A DNA stretch of 64,000 bases, taken from contig DASYDW010000062.1 of assembly GCA_036499395.1 (NCBI GenBank), forward strand, positions 78,600 to 142,599, read 5' to 3'. The notes under the pieces are model-generated. The model was not told where the DNA came from. It saw only the letters and a list, made by a program, of their open reading frames with translations, and did no database searches. Origin of the DNA: Pirellulales bacterium. Its GTDB lineage: Bacteria; Planctomycetota; Planctomycetia; Pirellulales; JACPPG01. Shown in pieces: positions 20,019 through 30,831 of this stretch. The position numbers and the translations under genes are program-made. Every line of letters starts with the position of its first letter. The first letter of the stretch is position 1.

Positions 20019-21182
20019 TCAAACCACACGTCGCAGCCCGTCGACGACCGAAATCTGCGCGGCGCGCCAGGCGGGGATGATGCCGCTGGCCAGGCCGATC
20101 GAGGCTGCCAACAACATGCTGAAAATCATGGTCGAAACGGGGACATAGAACATCGAAAAGCCGGGAATACCGATACCGGACATATCGGCGAATCGAAAAA
20201 AGAACTTCGCGATCAACACGCCGAGCAATCCGCCCGTGACCGCGATTACCACGGCCTCGAACAGTACCAACGTCAGCACAATAAATCGCGAGAAGCCGAT
20301 GGCCTTGAGCACCGCTACCTCGCGTGTTCGTTCGCGCAGCGACATGGCCATGGCATTACCCGTCACGCAGACTAGCGCCGCCACAACGATGATCGCGATA
20401 TTGCGAATGAACAGCCGGATATTTCCCAGCATCTCGGTGAACATCTGCCGGAATGCCTGTTCGGTCATGGCTCGCACCGGGCTTTCGGAATTGGCGAAGC
20501 GCTCGTCGATTTTGCGCATCAGCTCGGGCATCAATTCCGGCGTTTGCGCCTTGATGAACATCGTGCCGGCGTTGCCCGCCATCTGCGAGCGTGCTTGCTT
20601 CAGCAGTTCGTCTAAGTAGGTGTAGTGGTAATAAAGCATCTCCCGGTCCGAGGTCGATGGTCCGGTGTAGATGCCGTCGATCGTCAGCTCGAGATTCACG
20701 GGATAGATGTCCCCTTTAATCACGATCTTGTCGCCGACCTTCCAGCCGCGCTTGCTCGCAATTTTCTCGCCGACGACGCAACCTGAGCGGTCTTTCTGCC
20801 AGGTAGACAATTGGTCGGGCGGGACCGTGAACTCGGAAAAGACTTCGAAGGCGTGTAGTGGATCGGTAGCGAACTGGGCAAAGGGGATCTTGTCGTCTTT
20901 GTATTTACCGCCGAACCAGGCCAGCGGCACCACGGTTTTCACCCCCTCCATACCGCGCACCTTGTCGACGTGGGCGATCGGCACGGGAAAGGTCAGCCCC
21001 TGCTTGGCTGTCACTACGACGCGTGCGTACTTGAGCGATTCGACGGCCATCTCGTCCTGCATGTTCACGTACGCGTAGAGCACGGTGACCAGAAACAGGC
21101 TCACGGCGATCGACAAGCCGGTGAAAATACTGCGCAGCTTGTTGCGCATCACGTTGCGCAGGATATAGGGCAGGAATTTCAT
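20019..21182 (-). CDS. MacB/FtsX-type ABC permease (first of pair)
   Basis: A 387-residue permease of the same size and layout as the gene at 18751-19914: TM1 near 17-40 ([25 protein letters not shown]), a periplasmic domain (45-265), then helices with the FtsX motif [21 protein letters not shown] and a final helix ending [15 protein letters not shown]. The start ATG at 21182 overlaps the stop of the ATPase gene (ATGA), a strong sign of translational coupling. Substrate unknown; the operon is MacAB-like rather than LolCDE, because it has a HlyD adaptor. Confidence 0.88.
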   Translation of the reverse strand: MKFLPYILRNVMRNKLRSIFTGLSIAVSLFLVTVLYAYVNMQDEMAVESLKYARVVVTAKQGLTFPVPIAHVDKVRGMEGVKTVVPLAWFGGKYKDDKIPFAQFATDPLHAFEVFSEFTVPPDQLSTWQKDRSGCVVGEKIASKRGWKVGDKIVIKGDIYPVNLELTIDGIYTGPSTSDREMLYYHYTYLDELLKQARSQMAGNAGTMFIKAQTPELMPELMRKIDERFANSESPVRAMTEQAFRQMFTEMLGNIRLFIRNIAIIVVAALVCVTGNAMAMSLRERTREVAVLKAIGFSRFIVLTLVLFEAVVIAVTGGLLGVLIAKFFFRFADMSGIGIPGFSMFYVPVSTMIFSMLLAASIGLASGIIPAWRAAQISVVDGLRRVV

Positions 21183-21898
21183 CCGGCGGCCTCCAATGCA
21201 TCGAGTTCCGTTTCGACGAACGTCCCTTTTTCCAGATGCAGCATGCGCCGCGCGCGCCGGGCTGCTCGCGGATCGTGCGTGACCATCACGATGGTCTTGG
21301 TGAATTCCTCGTTCAACTGCTGTAGCAGGTCGAGGATTTCTTGCGCTGCCGACGCATCGAGATTGCCCGTCGGTTCGTCCGCCAACAACAGTACCGGATC
21401 GTTCACCAGCGCCCGGGCGATCGCTACACGCTGCTCCTGGCCGCCGGAAAGTTGTCGCGGGTAGTGGTCCATGCGTTCCGAGAGCCCCACGATGCGCAGC
21501 GCCGTTTGCACGTGCTCGGCCCGTTGGCGCCGCGATAGCGACGTGAGCAGTAGCGGCAGCTCGACGTTCTCGAACGCCGTCAGCACCGGCATTAAGTTGT
21601 AAAGCTGAAAGATGAATCCCAGGTGCTGCGATCGCCAGCGGGTGAGCTTGCTTTCGGAGAGCTGGCTGATCTCGGTGCCGGCCACGGTGATCGTACCGGT
21701 GGTTGGGCGATCGAGTCCCGCGCACAGATTCAAAAGCGTCGACTTGCCCGACCCGGACGGCCCCATCACGGCCACGAAGTCCCCTTGAGGAATATCAAGG
21801 TTCGTGTTCGACAAGACAGGAACGTGGATCTTGTCGCGCATGTATTCTTTGGAAATGCCGCGCAGCTCGACCACGGCGCGTGCGGAACCTGACGTCAT
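21179..21898 (-). CDS. MacB/LolD-type ABC transporter ATPase
   Basis: A 239-residue ATPase with Walker [12 protein letters not shown]-loop FQLYNLMP, signature [15 protein letters not shown], Walker [14 protein letters not shown] and the H-loop VTHDPRAA. FQxxNL and DEPTGNLD place it in the LolD/MacB/FtsE group that works with FtsX-type permeases. The ATG at 21898 has GGGAGA 6 bases upstream; a frame to 21916 lacks this. It is the second gene of the exporter operon, about 130 bases after the adaptor. Confidence 0.93.
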   Translation of the reverse strand: MTSGSARAVVELRGISKEYMRDKIHVPVLSNTNLDIPQGDFVAVMGPSGSGKSTLLNLCAGLDRPTTGTITVAGTEISQLSESKLTRWRSQHLGFIFQLYNLMPVLTAFENVELPLLLTSLSRRQRAEHVQTALRIVGLSERMDHYPRQLSGGQEQRVAIARALVNDPVLLLADEPTGNLDASAAQEILDLLQQLNEEFTKTIVMVTHDPRAARRARRMLHLEKGTFVETELDALEAAG

Positions 21899-22026
21899 AC
21901 AATTTCTCCCAAGCAAATGCCCTCCGCTTCCCAGGAGGGGACGGGAGTGATCTGGTGTGCGCCGACTCCGATGGCCCGTTCGTCGTCTCCCCGCGAGGGA
22001 CGGGCCGCGCCTGCCGCTAGAACATG

Positions 22027-23271
22027 CTACTCGAGTATCCGCACCCGCGCCCCGTTAATTAATTCGGCCGGCGGATCGACCACGATTCGATCGCCGCCTT
22101 TGACGCTGCCATCGACGCGGATCAGATCATCCTTTGGCTCGCCGCTGGTCGTGACGTGGGCCTGCACGACGTGATCCTTTTCGAGCCGCCATACGAAATC
22201 GCGGCCATCTTTCGTGACGATCGCCGATCGCGGCAGATACATCCGCTTTTGATCGGCGTCGACCGCGCGTTCCGAGCGGGCTGGCTGAAAGTGTACCGTG
22301 GCGCTGAGGTCGGGGAACAGATGCTCGTCCGGATCGATGATCGTTACCTTGACCTTGACGATGCCACGCGTGCGATCGCCCATCGGAACGATCTCGCGCA
22401 AGCGACCCTGATAACGGCGATCCGGCACGGCCTCGACCGTCACTTCGGCCGGTTGCCCTTTTTCCAACTGGCCGAGGTAATCCTCTTTCACATCGGTGTC
22501 GACTTCCAACTGCTCGAGATTCGCGAGCGTCGCCACCGAGCCGCGCCCCGAGGCGAGCCCCATGCCGCCCGGCATGATCGTTTCGCCAATCTCGGCATCC
22601 TTTGTTACGACCGTGCCGCCGAAGGGCGCATAAACTTTCAAATTGGCGATGGCCTCTTCCGCCTCGCGCACCTGCGCCTGGGCAACCGCGACGTTGGCAG
22701 CGAGAGCATCGGCCCTTGCCGACGCCGTGTGAAAGTCCGTTTCGGCCGTTTCCAGCGCGGCTTGGGTACCGGCCTTTTTGTTGAATAGCGACTGCTCGCG
22801 CGCGAAGTCGCGTTCTTCTTGCGATGCCGTTCGCTTCGCTTCGACGGCAACCGCCTCGGCATATTTCACTTGGGCCTGCTTCGATGCCAGGATTGCGTCG
22901 AGGTCCGAGTGTTCAAGCTCGGCCAGCAGATCACCGGCACGAACCTTATCCCCCTCTTCGACAAGCACGCGCGCCACGCGGCCGGCCGACTTCGCGCCCA
23001 CGGCGGCTTGCTGGCGCGATTCGAGATAGCCGGTCGCCGTGAGCACCGTGCTTAGTTGTCCGGGCGAGACCAGCCGCACGGTGTCGATCTTTACCGCGAC
23101 GGTGCCGGCAAAGCGCTCGCTCGTAAAAAAATAAAAGGCAGCGCCGGCCCCCAGCAGCGAAACGACGAGCGCCAGAACGAGCCACGGTACAATGCCCGAC
23201 GATTGTGGCCGAATTGAACGATCGATCCGTAATGCGGCCAGATCATCGCGGAGTTTGGGTGCGGTCGACAC
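22027..23271 (-). CDS. HlyD/MacA-type periplasmic adaptor
   Basis: A 414-residue membrane-fusion protein: one N-terminal TM (about 28-50), a biotinyl-lipoyl half ([23 protein letters not shown]), a helical hairpin of about 100 residues rich in Ala, Glu and Arg, the second lipoyl half ([18 protein letters not shown]), a beta-barrel and a membrane-proximal domain. It links the MacB-type pump to the outer envelope. The start is uncertain: I favour GTG 23271 ([17 protein letters not shown]); TTG 23343 would add 24 residues. It is first in the operon adaptor-ATPase-permease-permease. Confidence 0.88.
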   Translation of the reverse strand: MSTAPKLRDDLAALRIDRSIRPQSSGIVPWLVLALVVSLLGAGAAFYFFTSERFAGTVAVKIDTVRLVSPGQLSTVLTATGYLESRQQAAVGAKSAGRVARVLVEEGDKVRAGDLLAELEHSDLDAILASKQAQVKYAEAVAVEAKRTASQEERDFAREQSLFNKKAGTQAALETAETDFHTASARADALAANVAVAQAQVREAEEAIANLKVYAPFGGTVVTKDAEIGETIMPGGMGLASGRGSVATLANLEQLEVDTDVKEDYLGQLEKGQPAEVTVEAVPDRRYQGRLREIVPMGDRTRGIVKVKVTIIDPDEHLFPDLSATVHFQPARSERAVDADQKRMYLPRSAIVTKDGRDFVWRLEKDHVVQAHVTTSGEPKDDLIRVDGSVKGGDRIVVDPPAELINGARVRILE

Positions 23272-23935
23272 AGGCAGGATTGCCAAAAAGAAAGGCGTAA
23301 CAGGGTGTCCGCGATGGCGCCCGTTCGCATCGCTCCCCCGCAACTCACCCCCGATGATAATAGCGCTAACGATTGGCGTGAACAGTCGAAGCCTAGAAAA
23401 TCGGTGGTCGATTTTGCCTCAGACGCGAGGCCGTACGACATCACCTACGCGGAGAGTCGACTTTGCGTGAGGTTCTGGTCCCGGGCTGTTACAGCCGCTA
23501 AGTATCACAGCACCCGCATTTTGAGGGGCCGTCCTTGGGACCAAGGGCCCGTGGTTACGAATGCATCGCGTGGAACGATCGTGCGGCGAGAACGGTAGGA
23601 GGCACCGTGCGGTTCGGAACGTGGAAGCTCGTTAGCGCGCGAAACAGCCTGCGATTGGCATGGTCGCGGCGGACGCCCGGCCGGTTTTTTCTTGGTGCTG
23701 GTATGAAGATTGCTTAGAATTAAGGACGTTCGCTTCTCTTCTGAGCAGATCACCATCGACGGTTTTTAGCGATCGAAGACTATTTCGATTTGGCGCGATC
23801 CGTTAACATTCCGGCAATGTGACGATTGCGCTCGGTCGGGGCATTTGTAGCCCCTGGAGAGTTGGCGTGGGTCAATCGGACGGCAGCCTGGGGCGCCGTC
23901 CGTTGAGTCCAGTTACGTGAGCAAACTGACTCAGC
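23272..23935. other. divergent intergenic region, exporter operon / kinase
   Basis: About 660 bases between two divergent genes. No convincing reading frame. A small palindrome CCTTGG-GA-CCAAGG flanked by GGGCC and GCCC lies at about 23527-23551, without a T-run. Nothing else is recognised. Confidence 0.5.
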
Positions 23936-25819
23936 ATGAGTACCGACACGTTTGTAGATCTCGTGCGCCGTAGTGGCTTGATCGAGCAGAACCAGTTCGA
24001 GGCCGCACTGGCAGAGTTCGAGCGCCGAGCGGCGGATCGTCCCGCTGTCGATGCGCAATCACTCTGCGCGCACTTGGTCGAAAGCGGTCTGCTCACGGCT
24101 TGGCAGAGCGAGAAGCTGCTCGAAGGGCGACACAAGGGATTCTTCCTCGGCAATTACAAGTTGCTCGGCCACCTGGGCACAGGCGGCATGAGCAGCGTTT
24201 ATTTGGCCGAACATGTCGTGATGCGGGCTCGCCGCGCCATCAAGGTGCTGCCGACCAGCCGCGTGAAGGACTCTTCCTACCTGGCGCGATTTCATCGCGA
24301 GGCGCGCGCCGCCGCGGCGCTTGATGATCCGAACATCGTCCGCGCCTACGACGTCGATCAGCACGAGGGGACGCATTACCTCGTCATGGAGTACGTCGAG
24401 GGGCGCGATCTGCAAATTCTGGTCGGCGCCGATGGTCCGCTATCGCCGACCTTGGCCGCCGAATACATGCGGCAAGCGGCGTCAGGCTTGGCGCATGCTC
24501 ATCAGGTCGGATTGATTCATCGCGACGTGAAGCCGGCCAATCTGCTGATCGATTTGAAGGGAACGGTCAAGATCCTGGATATGGGACTGGCGCAGTTCTC
24601 GAACGACGACCAGGCATCGCTAACGATCGCGCACGATGAAAAAGTGCTGGGCACGGTCGACTACCTGGCCCCCGAGCAGGCGCTCGATAGCCACACGGTT
24701 GATGGGCGCGCGGATATTTACAGCCTGGGTTGTACGCTCTATTTCGCACTGACCGGCCATCCACCATTTCCGGATGGAACCTGCACGCAACGCTTGCTGA
24801 TGCATCAAACGCAGCAGCCTGAGAGTATTCGCAAGCAGCGCCCCGACGTACCGGAAGATCTGGTAAGCATCTTTTACAAGATGACGGCCAAGCGTCGCGA
24901 CCAGCGCTATCAGAAGGCGGACGAGGTTGTCGAGGCGTTAACGCGTTGGTTGTCCGCGCATGGCGGTTTGGCCACGGATACGCCGCTGAAGCCACCGAGT
25001 TCGAGCGGGTCATGGGCGCGCCTGGGAGACATGGCGCGGCGCGCGGTATCACAATCGGCGCAGCCGGTCGTAATGGACGAGGATGATTTGACGTTGGCGC
25101 CGCTGGAAGACGACGCGAAGAAGGGCCCCGCGAAGGCACCCGTCGCGCCATCTGCAACAAAGCCCGGTGCTGCAGCGTCCACTCCAGCCGGAAATGCACC
25201 TGCTGCCCCGACCGCCGACAAAGGGAGCGCTGAAAAGGGCGCCGAGCCTGCCGCGACCCCGCAGCCGGCCGGCGATGCCGCGAATTCTGATTCGAGTCCG
25301 ATGCTGGCGCCGCTTCCCGAGGAATTGGCGAAGCCTGGTACGCCGGCCAAGAGGATTTCTTCACCCGGCAAGCCAGCCCCACCGGCTCGCCCCCAATCGT
25401 CCCCCGGTACACGAACACCCGCGCATCAACCGATTGCTGCCACGGCGAAGAAGCCCTCGAGTGCGCCTGGGACACGTCCGGTGACCGCCGGCGGCGCAAC
25501 TCCCGGCGGTGCCGCGGCCGCCGTCGTGGCGCGAACGTCGTCGATTCTGGACGAAGTCCTGCCCGCTCCGCCGTCGACTAATGCAGGTGATACGCTCGAC
25601 GATCTGTTGGCCGGCGCTACATTCAAGAGTGGCGGCGGCGAGTTGACGCCGCTCGACGAAGGGGCGCCCTTGGTCACGCCCAAAAGGCATAAGAGTGGCA
25701 AATTCGAGCAGTGGATGGGCTCGACCTGGTTCGTCATCGCCGTCGGGGCGGTCCTAGGCGGCGCGATCATCCTGGCCGGCGTCATCTATTTCGCCGTCTG
25801 CGGGCAGTTGAACAATTAA
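23936..25819 (+). CDS. membrane-anchored Ser/Thr protein kinase
   Basis: A 627-residue Hanks-type kinase. Residues 1-70 form a small helical module common before planctomycete kinases ([12 protein letters not shown]...[16 protein letters not shown]). The kinase domain (about 73-340) has [14 protein letters not shown], the catalytic Lys in [19 protein letters not shown] near 195, DMGLAQ in place of DFG, and VDYLAPEQ. Residues 350-590 are a Pro/Ala-rich, probably disordered linker. One helix near 596-620 anchors the C-terminus, leaving only six residues outside, so the kinase faces the cytoplasm and has no external sensor domain. Met in place of Phe in DFG is seen in related bacterial kinases and does not imply loss of activity. 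No partner gene adjoins it. Confidence 0.92.
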   Translation: MSTDTFVDLVRRSGLIEQNQFEAALAEFERRAADRPAVDAQSLCAHLVESGLLTAWQSEKLLEGRHKGFFLGNYKLLGHLGTGGMSSVYLAEHVVMRARRAIKVLPTSRVKDSSYLARFHREARAAAALDDPNIVRAYDVDQHEGTHYLVMEYVEGRDLQILVGADGPLSPTLAAEYMRQAASGLAHAHQVGLIHRDVKPANLLIDLKGTVKILDMGLAQFSNDDQASLTIAHDEKVLGTVDYLAPEQALDSHTVDGRADIYSLGCTLYFALTGHPPFPDGTCTQRLLMHQTQQPESIRKQRPDVPEDLVSIFYKMTAKRRDQRYQKADEVVEALTRWLSAHGGLATDTPLKPPSSSGSWARLGDMARRAVSQSAQPVVMDEDDLTLAPLEDDAKKGPAKAPVAPSATKPGAAASTPAGNAPAAPTADKGSAEKGAEPAATPQPAGDAANSDSSPMLAPLPEELAKPGTPAKRISSPGKPAPPARPQSSPGTRTPAHQPIAATAKKPSSAPGTRPVTAGGATPGGAAAAVVARTSSILDEVLPAPPSTNAGDTLDDLLAGATFKSGGGELTPLDEGAPLVTPKRHKSGKFEQWMGSTWFVIAVGAVLGGAIILAGVIYFAVCGQLNN

Positions 25820-25862
25820 CGCCCGTCTAGCGGGGCGCTCGCTACCGTGCAGCCCGCGCTGA

Positions 25863-27149
25863 TTACTCGGCCGCCGCGGCAGCCGAATCCGGGGAGTGGC
25901 TCAAATCGAGCGTGTCGGCCGGAACCATCTTTTCGTTCACGGTGTCCCAGCCCATCACTTTGCTGGTACGCCACGATTCGTTGGCCATGTTCACGGCCAC
26001 AACTCCGGCCATGCCCAGTTCGACCGGGCAGTTCAAGGGTTCGCCGGTGCGCAGGTGGCGGTGCAGGTTTGAGTGGTGCGGCACGATGTCCTCGCCACCG
26101 GTCTTGGTATGTGTGGCCAGCACCTTGCCATCTTTGTCTTTCACGACCCAACCGGTGGGCGTGAAGAACATCGTGGCTCGATAGCCGCGAATCAGATGGT
26201 CGACCGGCACCCGATTGCTCATCGTGCCCAGCACGTACACGGTCATGCCGCGCGGATATTCGCAGATCATCTCGAAATTGTCCGGCAGGTCGCGGCCATC
26301 GGGCCATTGCCAGATGCCTCCCATGCCCACGACGCGGCGCGGGTAGGTGAGCTTGCAGGCTTTCATGATCCGCGTGATGCGATGAATAAACAGGTCGGTG
26401 CAGATGCCGCCGGAGTACGCCGAGTAGCAGCGCCACTCGAAATAATGGTGCGGGTTCCAGGGGGTCTTGGCGGCCTTGCCCAGCCAGGCGTTCCAATCCA
26501 GATCGCCCGGTTGCGGTGTACTGTCGTTGATGTCCGGGTCGCGCCACGGCCCCTGCTTGTCGTAGCGGCGGACATATTCGATCTGCGCTTGCACGACTTG
26601 GCCCAGCACCCCTTCTTCGATCGCCTTGGCAGCCGACGAGTAGCTGTCGTCGGCCATGGCCTGCACGCCCACCTGCACGGCCAGGCCCGTTTCTTTCTGC
26701 TTCTTGAGAACGGCTTGCGCCTCGGGAATCGAATGCGTCATCGGCTTTTCGCAATAGACGGCCTTGCCGGCATCAAGCGCGTCGATCGTCATGTGGCTAT
26801 GCCAATGTTCGGGCGTGGCGATCGTGACGTAGTCGATTTCCTTGATGTCCAGCAGCTTGCGATAATCCTGCATTGACTGCGGAGCGCCGACGGTTTCTGC
26901 CCCCTTCTGGGCGCGCGTCAGCCAGCAATCGGCCACGGCCACGGCCTCGACATTGTCGGGCTCTTTCAATTGCTTGATCGCGGCGAGATGCCCACTCCCC
27001 ATGCCGCCGACGCCGATGAACGCGGTGCGGATCCGGTCGTTCGCGCCGATGATCTTGGCATAGCTTTGGGCCGTCCAGGCTACGGCGGCGGTCGCAGTGC
27101 CGGTAGCGGCGAGAAAATTGCGGCGCGATACAGCGGGATCGGAAGGCAT
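25863..27149 (-). CDS. Tat-exported Gfo/Idh/MocA family oxidoreductase
   Basis: A 428-residue oxidoreductase with a twin-arginine signal (SRRNFLAATGTATAAVAW). The NAD(P) site IRTAFIGVGGMGSGH follows. The EKP motif (VYCEKPMTHS) is the family's conserved Lys in the active site. C-terminal substrate domain: GGICTDLFIHRITRIMK. This exported group is highly expanded in planctomycetes and is thought to act on sugars or other polyols; the substrate is unknown. GAGGAG lies 10 bases before the ATG. It lies downstream of the arg operon, but the 200-base gap suggests its own promoter. Confidence 0.9.
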   Translation of the reverse strand: MPSDPAVSRRNFLAATGTATAAVAWTAQSYAKIIGANDRIRTAFIGVGGMGSGHLAAIKQLKEPDNVEAVAVADCWLTRAQKGAETVGAPQSMQDYRKLLDIKEIDYVTIATPEHWHSHMTIDALDAGKAVYCEKPMTHSIPEAQAVLKKQKETGLAVQVGVQAMADDSYSSAAKAIEEGVLGQVVQAQIEYVRRYDKQGPWRDPDINDSTPQPGDLDWNAWLGKAAKTPWNPHHYFEWRCYSAYSGGICTDLFIHRITRIMKACKLTYPRRVVGMGGIWQWPDGRDLPDNFEMICEYPRGMTVYVLGTMSNRVPVDHLIRGYRATMFFTPTGWVVKDKDGKVLATHTKTGGEDIVPHHSNLHRHLRTGEPLNCPVELGMAGVVAVNMANESWRTSKVMGWDTVNEKMVPADTLDLSHSPDSAAAAAE

Positions 27150-27351
27150 GTCGTTCGAGCTCCTCGGCGGATCGGAGTTTGGCGGGTGTCTCTAGGCGGG
27201 GCCGACTGGTGACATGCGCGAATGCCTGCCAGGCATGGCGCAAGGGCGGCCAGTGGCAGCATAGTCGGACCGCAGGAACGCGGCAAGAATCGAGCGCGCG
27301 AGGCCGAAAATACGGTGCGATCGCGGCCCGCGCGTGGCAAACCGTGCCGGT

Positions 27352-28290
27352 TTACTCGCGCGGCTGTCCTTGCGCCCCCAATAGCCAGGCCAGGATTCCC
27401 TTTTGGGCGTGCAGCCGATTGGCGGCCTGCGCGACGACGATGCTGGCCGGACCGTCGATTACTTCGTCGGTCACTTCCTCGCCGCGCCGCGCCGGCAAGC
27501 AATGCATGAAGTAGGCGTCGGCCGGGGCGTGGTCCATGAGCGCCGCATTCACCTGGTATTTGGCGAACGCCTTGCGACGCACCTCGGACTCGGCCTCTTG
27601 CCCCATGCTGGTCCAGACGTCGGTATAGACGGCCGAGGCATTCTTAACGGCCTCGTGCGGATCGGTAGTGATCAGCAGGTCGAGATCCGGAACATCCTTC
27701 TTGAGCGACTTGAGGAAATCGGCTTCGAACTGGTAGCCCTTCGGCGCCGCGAGCGCGAAACGCATGCCTGTCTTGCCGCAACCCATCGCCAGGCTGCGGG
27801 CAACATTGTTGCCGTCGCCGATAAAGGCCAGCGTCTGTCCGGCCAGCGAGCCGACGAGTTCGCGCAGCGTGTACAGATCGGCCAACGCCTGACAAGGGTG
27901 ATCGAAGTCCGTAAGCCCGTTGATGACCGAGCAGCGGCAGAATTTTGCCAGCTCGACGAGCTTCTGGTGGCTCTTGGTGCGGACCACGACGACGTCCACG
28001 TACTCGGAGAGAACGCGACCGAAGTCGGCAATGCTCTCGCGCGAACCCCAACCGACATCGTCCCCCAGGAACAGGCTGTGACCGCCGAGGTTGATGATGC
28101 CTGCCTCGAAGCTAACGCGCGTCCGCAATGACGGCTTTTCGAAGAGCAGTGCCATGACACGTCCCGGCAAGAGCGCTTCGCGCAGCCCGTTTTGATACTT
28201 GGCCTTCAAGTCTTCGGTGATGGCGAAGATCCGCTCGATCTCGCCGCTCTTCAGATCCGCCAGCGTAAGCAGATGTCTCATCGTTGCCAC
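27352..28290 (-). CDS. argF: ornithine carbamoyltransferase ArgF
   Basis: A 312-residue transcarbamylase that makes citrulline from ornithine and carbamoyl phosphate. Motifs: the carbamoyl-phosphate site SLRTRVSFE (the family's S-T-R-T-R region with Leu here), DFDHPCQALAD and the ornithine-site HCLPARRGEEV. Length is normal. The start is GTG 28290 (AGAGG 3-4 bases away) or ATG 28281 (MRHLLTLADL); the difference is three residues. It is last in argB-argD-argF, 22 bases after argD. Confidence 0.93.
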   Translation of the reverse strand: MATMRHLLTLADLKSGEIERIFAITEDLKAKYQNGLREALLPGRVMALLFEKPSLRTRVSFEAGIINLGGHSLFLGDDVGWGSRESIADFGRVLSEYVDVVVVRTKSHQKLVELAKFCRCSVINGLTDFDHPCQALADLYTLRELVGSLAGQTLAFIGDGNNVARSLAMGCGKTGMRFALAAPKGYQFEADFLKSLKKDVPDLDLLITTDPHEAVKNASAVYTDVWTSMGQEAESEVRRKAFAKYQVNAALMDHAPADAYFMHCLPARRGEEVTDEVIDGPASIVVAQAANRLHAQKGILAWLLGAQGQPRE

Positions 28291-28312
28291 ATTCCTCTCA
28301 TTCCGCCGATCG

Positions 28313-29512
28313 TTATCGGACCTGCGCTTTCACGGCTTCGACCAGAATGTCGCAACCTTGATGGGCTTGTTCCGGCGTCAGGTTCAAGGCCGGCAGCAGC
28401 CGCAGCACGGTACCGTGTGTGCAATTAATTAATAGGTTTCGCTCGAGGCAGGATTTGACGACTGCCGTGCCATCGATCGACAGCTCGACGCCGATCATCA
28501 CCCCCATCACGCGCACGTCACGCACGATGTCGCACTCGTTGCGCAGCGCTTCGAGCCGCTCCCGAAAGATTTGGCCGATGGCCAGACCGCGCTCGAGCAA
28601 TCCCTCGTTTTCGATCATCTCGATCGCGGCGATGCCGGCCCGGGCGGCAAGCGGGTTGCCGCCGAATGTCGCGGCATGCATTCCGGGGCGGAGGCTGGGA
28701 GCAATCTCGGGCGTGGTGAGCATTGCCGCGCCGGCCACGCCACCGCACAGGGCTTTGGCCAGGGTCATGATGTCGGGCGTGATGCCATAGTTTTGGTAGG
28801 CGAACCACTTTCCGGTGCGACCAAAGCCGGCTTGCACTTCGTCGAAGATCAAGAGCAGGCCGTTGTCATCGGCCAGCTTGCGCAGGCCTTGCAGGAACCC
28901 GGGGGGCGGCAGGTTGATACCCCCTTCTCCCTGGATCGGCTCGATCATGATGGCGGCAGTTTCTGAGTCGATCTTGCGCGCGACGGCCTCCAGATCACCG
29001 AAGGGAACGTAATTGAATCCGGCCATCAAGGGGCCGAGTCCTTCGTGGTACTTCGGTTGTGCGGTGGCCGCTGTGGCGCCCAGCGTTCGACCGTGAAAAC
29101 CGCCTTCGAACGTGATGATCTTGTACTTTTCGCGCGGTGTATGCAGACGGGCCAGCTTGATCGCGGCTTCGTTCGCTTCAGTGCCCGAATTACAAAAGAA
29201 GGCTTGCCCGCCAAAGCTGCGCTCGGAGAGTGCTTTGGCCCATTGGCCTTGCGCTTCGGTGTACCAGGTGTTTGGGACGTGGATCAGCGTGGCGACCTGC
29301 TCTTGCACGGCCTTCACGACCGGCTCTGGGCAGTGCCCCAGCAGGTTGCAACCCCAGCCGGGAAAGAAGTCGAGGTAGCGCGTCCCCTCGGCATCCCACA
29401 CGTAGCTCCCTTCGCCGCGTACGAGGCAAATCGGGTACCGGGTGTAGTTCGGCACTACATAGCGTTTGAACAGTTCGATGATTTCGCTGGAGGTTGCGCT
29501 GGCAGTGGCCAC
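28313..29512 (-). CDS. argD: acetylornithine aminotransferase ArgD
   Basis: A 399-residue class III PLP-dependent aminotransferase. Visible motifs: [27 protein letters not shown], the cofactor Asp in [14 protein letters not shown] and the PLP Lys in TLAKALCGG. It converts N-acetylglutamate semialdehyde to acetylornithine. GTG 29512 is the start, with GAGGAG 8 bases upstream; an ATG at 29520 in that ribosome site is out of frame. It is the middle gene of the arginine operon, 163 bases after argB. Confidence 0.94.
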   Translation of the reverse strand: MATASATSSEIIELFKRYVVPNYTRYPICLVRGEGSYVWDAEGTRYLDFFPGWGCNLLGHCPEPVVKAVQEQVATLIHVPNTWYTEAQGQWAKALSERSFGGQAFFCNSGTEANEAAIKLARLHTPREKYKIITFEGGFHGRTLGATAATAQPKYHEGLGPLMAGFNYVPFGDLEAVARKIDSETAAIMIEPIQGEGGINLPPPGFLQGLRKLADDNGLLLIFDEVQAGFGRTGKWFAYQNYGITPDIMTLAKALCGGVAGAAMLTTPEIAPSLRPGMHAATFGGNPLAARAGIAAIEMIENEGLLERGLAIGQIFRERLEALRNECDIVRDVRVMGVMIGVELSIDGTAVVKSCLERNLLINCTHGTVLRLLPALNLTPEQAHQGCDILVEAVKAQVR

Positions 29513-29675
29513 GATTTCATCTCCTCAACTCAAATAACCAACGAAATAGCAAACGCCGCAAATCAAATCCATGGAGACCTCGGAGCAATACACCGACGAG
29601 AGACACAGGCGAGGACGGGGTGGGTTCGCAATCGGACGGGCGAGCGGATTAGTTTCGCGAACTGTCGCGCCTCTT

Positions 29676-30614
29676 CTACCGCGACTTGACGATCTCGGTG
29701 CCGACGCCACGGCTGGTATAAACTTCCATCAATAACGAATGACGCAGCCGACCATCAATGATATGGATTTTGCGCACGCCACGATCGAGCGTTTCCAGGC
29801 AGGCCTGGACTTTGGGGATCATGCCTGCCTCGATCGCGCCCGAGGCGATCAGCTTTTGTGCCTCGTCGGCGGTGAGCGAGACGATCAGGCTTTTCGGGTC
29901 GTTCTTGTCACGACGGACGCCGTTGACGTCGCTGAGAAAAACCAGCTTCTCGGCTCCCAGTGCCTGGGCCACGGCCGTCGCGGCGGTATCGGCATTGACG
30001 TTCAGTTTCTCGCCGTCCGCATCGATGCACATCGACGGAATCACAGGGACCGTGCCGGCATAGCATAGATTCGCGATCGTGGCATGATCGACGCGGTTGA
30101 CGCCGCCGACAAAGCCCAGGTCGATCTCTTCTCCGGCCGGACCGCTAAGGGTCAGCTTCTCGCCGAACAGGACGTTGGTCGTGCGGAAATTCAGTGGCGC
30201 GGCACGCCCGCCTAGCTCTTCGATCCGCTTAACGATGTGTTCGTTGGTTTCGTAGGCCAGAACTTGCTCGACGATGTCGCGCGCTTTTGCGTCGGTGTAA
30301 CGCCGCCCCTGGATGAAGCGCGTTTCGAGTCCGGCCGCATCCATGGCGCGGCTGATGGCGGCGCCACCGCCGTGAACGACTACGGGGCGCACGTCGACCG
30401 TGGACATGAAGACGATATCCAGTAGCAGATGTCGCAGCGCGTTGTCATCTTCCATCACGCTGCCGCCGACCTTGATGACGACGACCTTGCCGCGGAACTT
30501 GCGAATCCACTCCAAGGCCTCGATCAGGACGTCGGCCTTTTCGATCGCGCGGTCTAAGGGTTTGCTGCCGGACATGCCACTGGATTGACCATTTGCGGCG
30601 ACAGTCCTGCTCAC
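29676..30614 (-). CDS. argB: acetylglutamate kinase ArgB
   Basis: A 312-residue amino-acid kinase that phosphorylates N-acetylglutamate. Motifs: [45 protein letters not shown] and FLSDVNGV. The C-terminus [27 protein letters not shown] is characteristic of ArgB. Length fits the long, arginine-sensitive type, whose N-terminal helix is the site of feedback in other bacteria; the N-terminal 30 residues could be that helix. I start at GTG 30614 with GGGGGGAG upstream; ATG 30575 would remove 13 residues. First gene of the arginine operon. Confidence 0.93.
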   Translation of the reverse strand: MSRTVAANGQSSGMSGSKPLDRAIEKADVLIEALEWIRKFRGKVVVIKVGGSVMEDDNALRHLLLDIVFMSTVDVRPVVVHGGGAAISRAMDAAGLETRFIQGRRYTDAKARDIVEQVLAYETNEHIVKRIEELGGRAAPLNFRTTNVLFGEKLTLSGPAGEEIDLGFVGGVNRVDHATIANLCYAGTVPVIPSMCIDADGEKLNVNADTAATAVAQALGAEKLVFLSDVNGVRRDKNDPKSLIVSLTADEAQKLIASGAIEAGMIPKVQACLETLDRGVRKIHIIDGRLRHSLLMEVYTSRGVGTEIVKSR

Positions 30615-30831
30615 GAAAAACACTCCCCCCAATTTAGAAAAGTCCTATTGTAGAAGTGCCGGTCAGGGTGTCAACGCTGGCCATCAGGCCGGCAGCCGTG
30701 ATGCTGGCGGCAAAACGACCATTGTGACGATCACGCTGGAGACGCCGATCTACTGGCGGCTCCGTCGGTTTCATGCCAAGATGGGCCTGTCTGCTGCGCA
30801 TCCGCCCCCCCCGCATTCCTATCGAGTGCAT

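Noticed and set aside
21183..21725. N-terminal extension of the first MacB-like permease
   Set aside because: It overlaps the ATPase gene in another frame; the ATGA overlap at 21182 marks the real start.
29518..29520. ATG just upstream of argD
   Set aside because: Out of frame; GTG at 29512 has proper spacing from GAGGAG.
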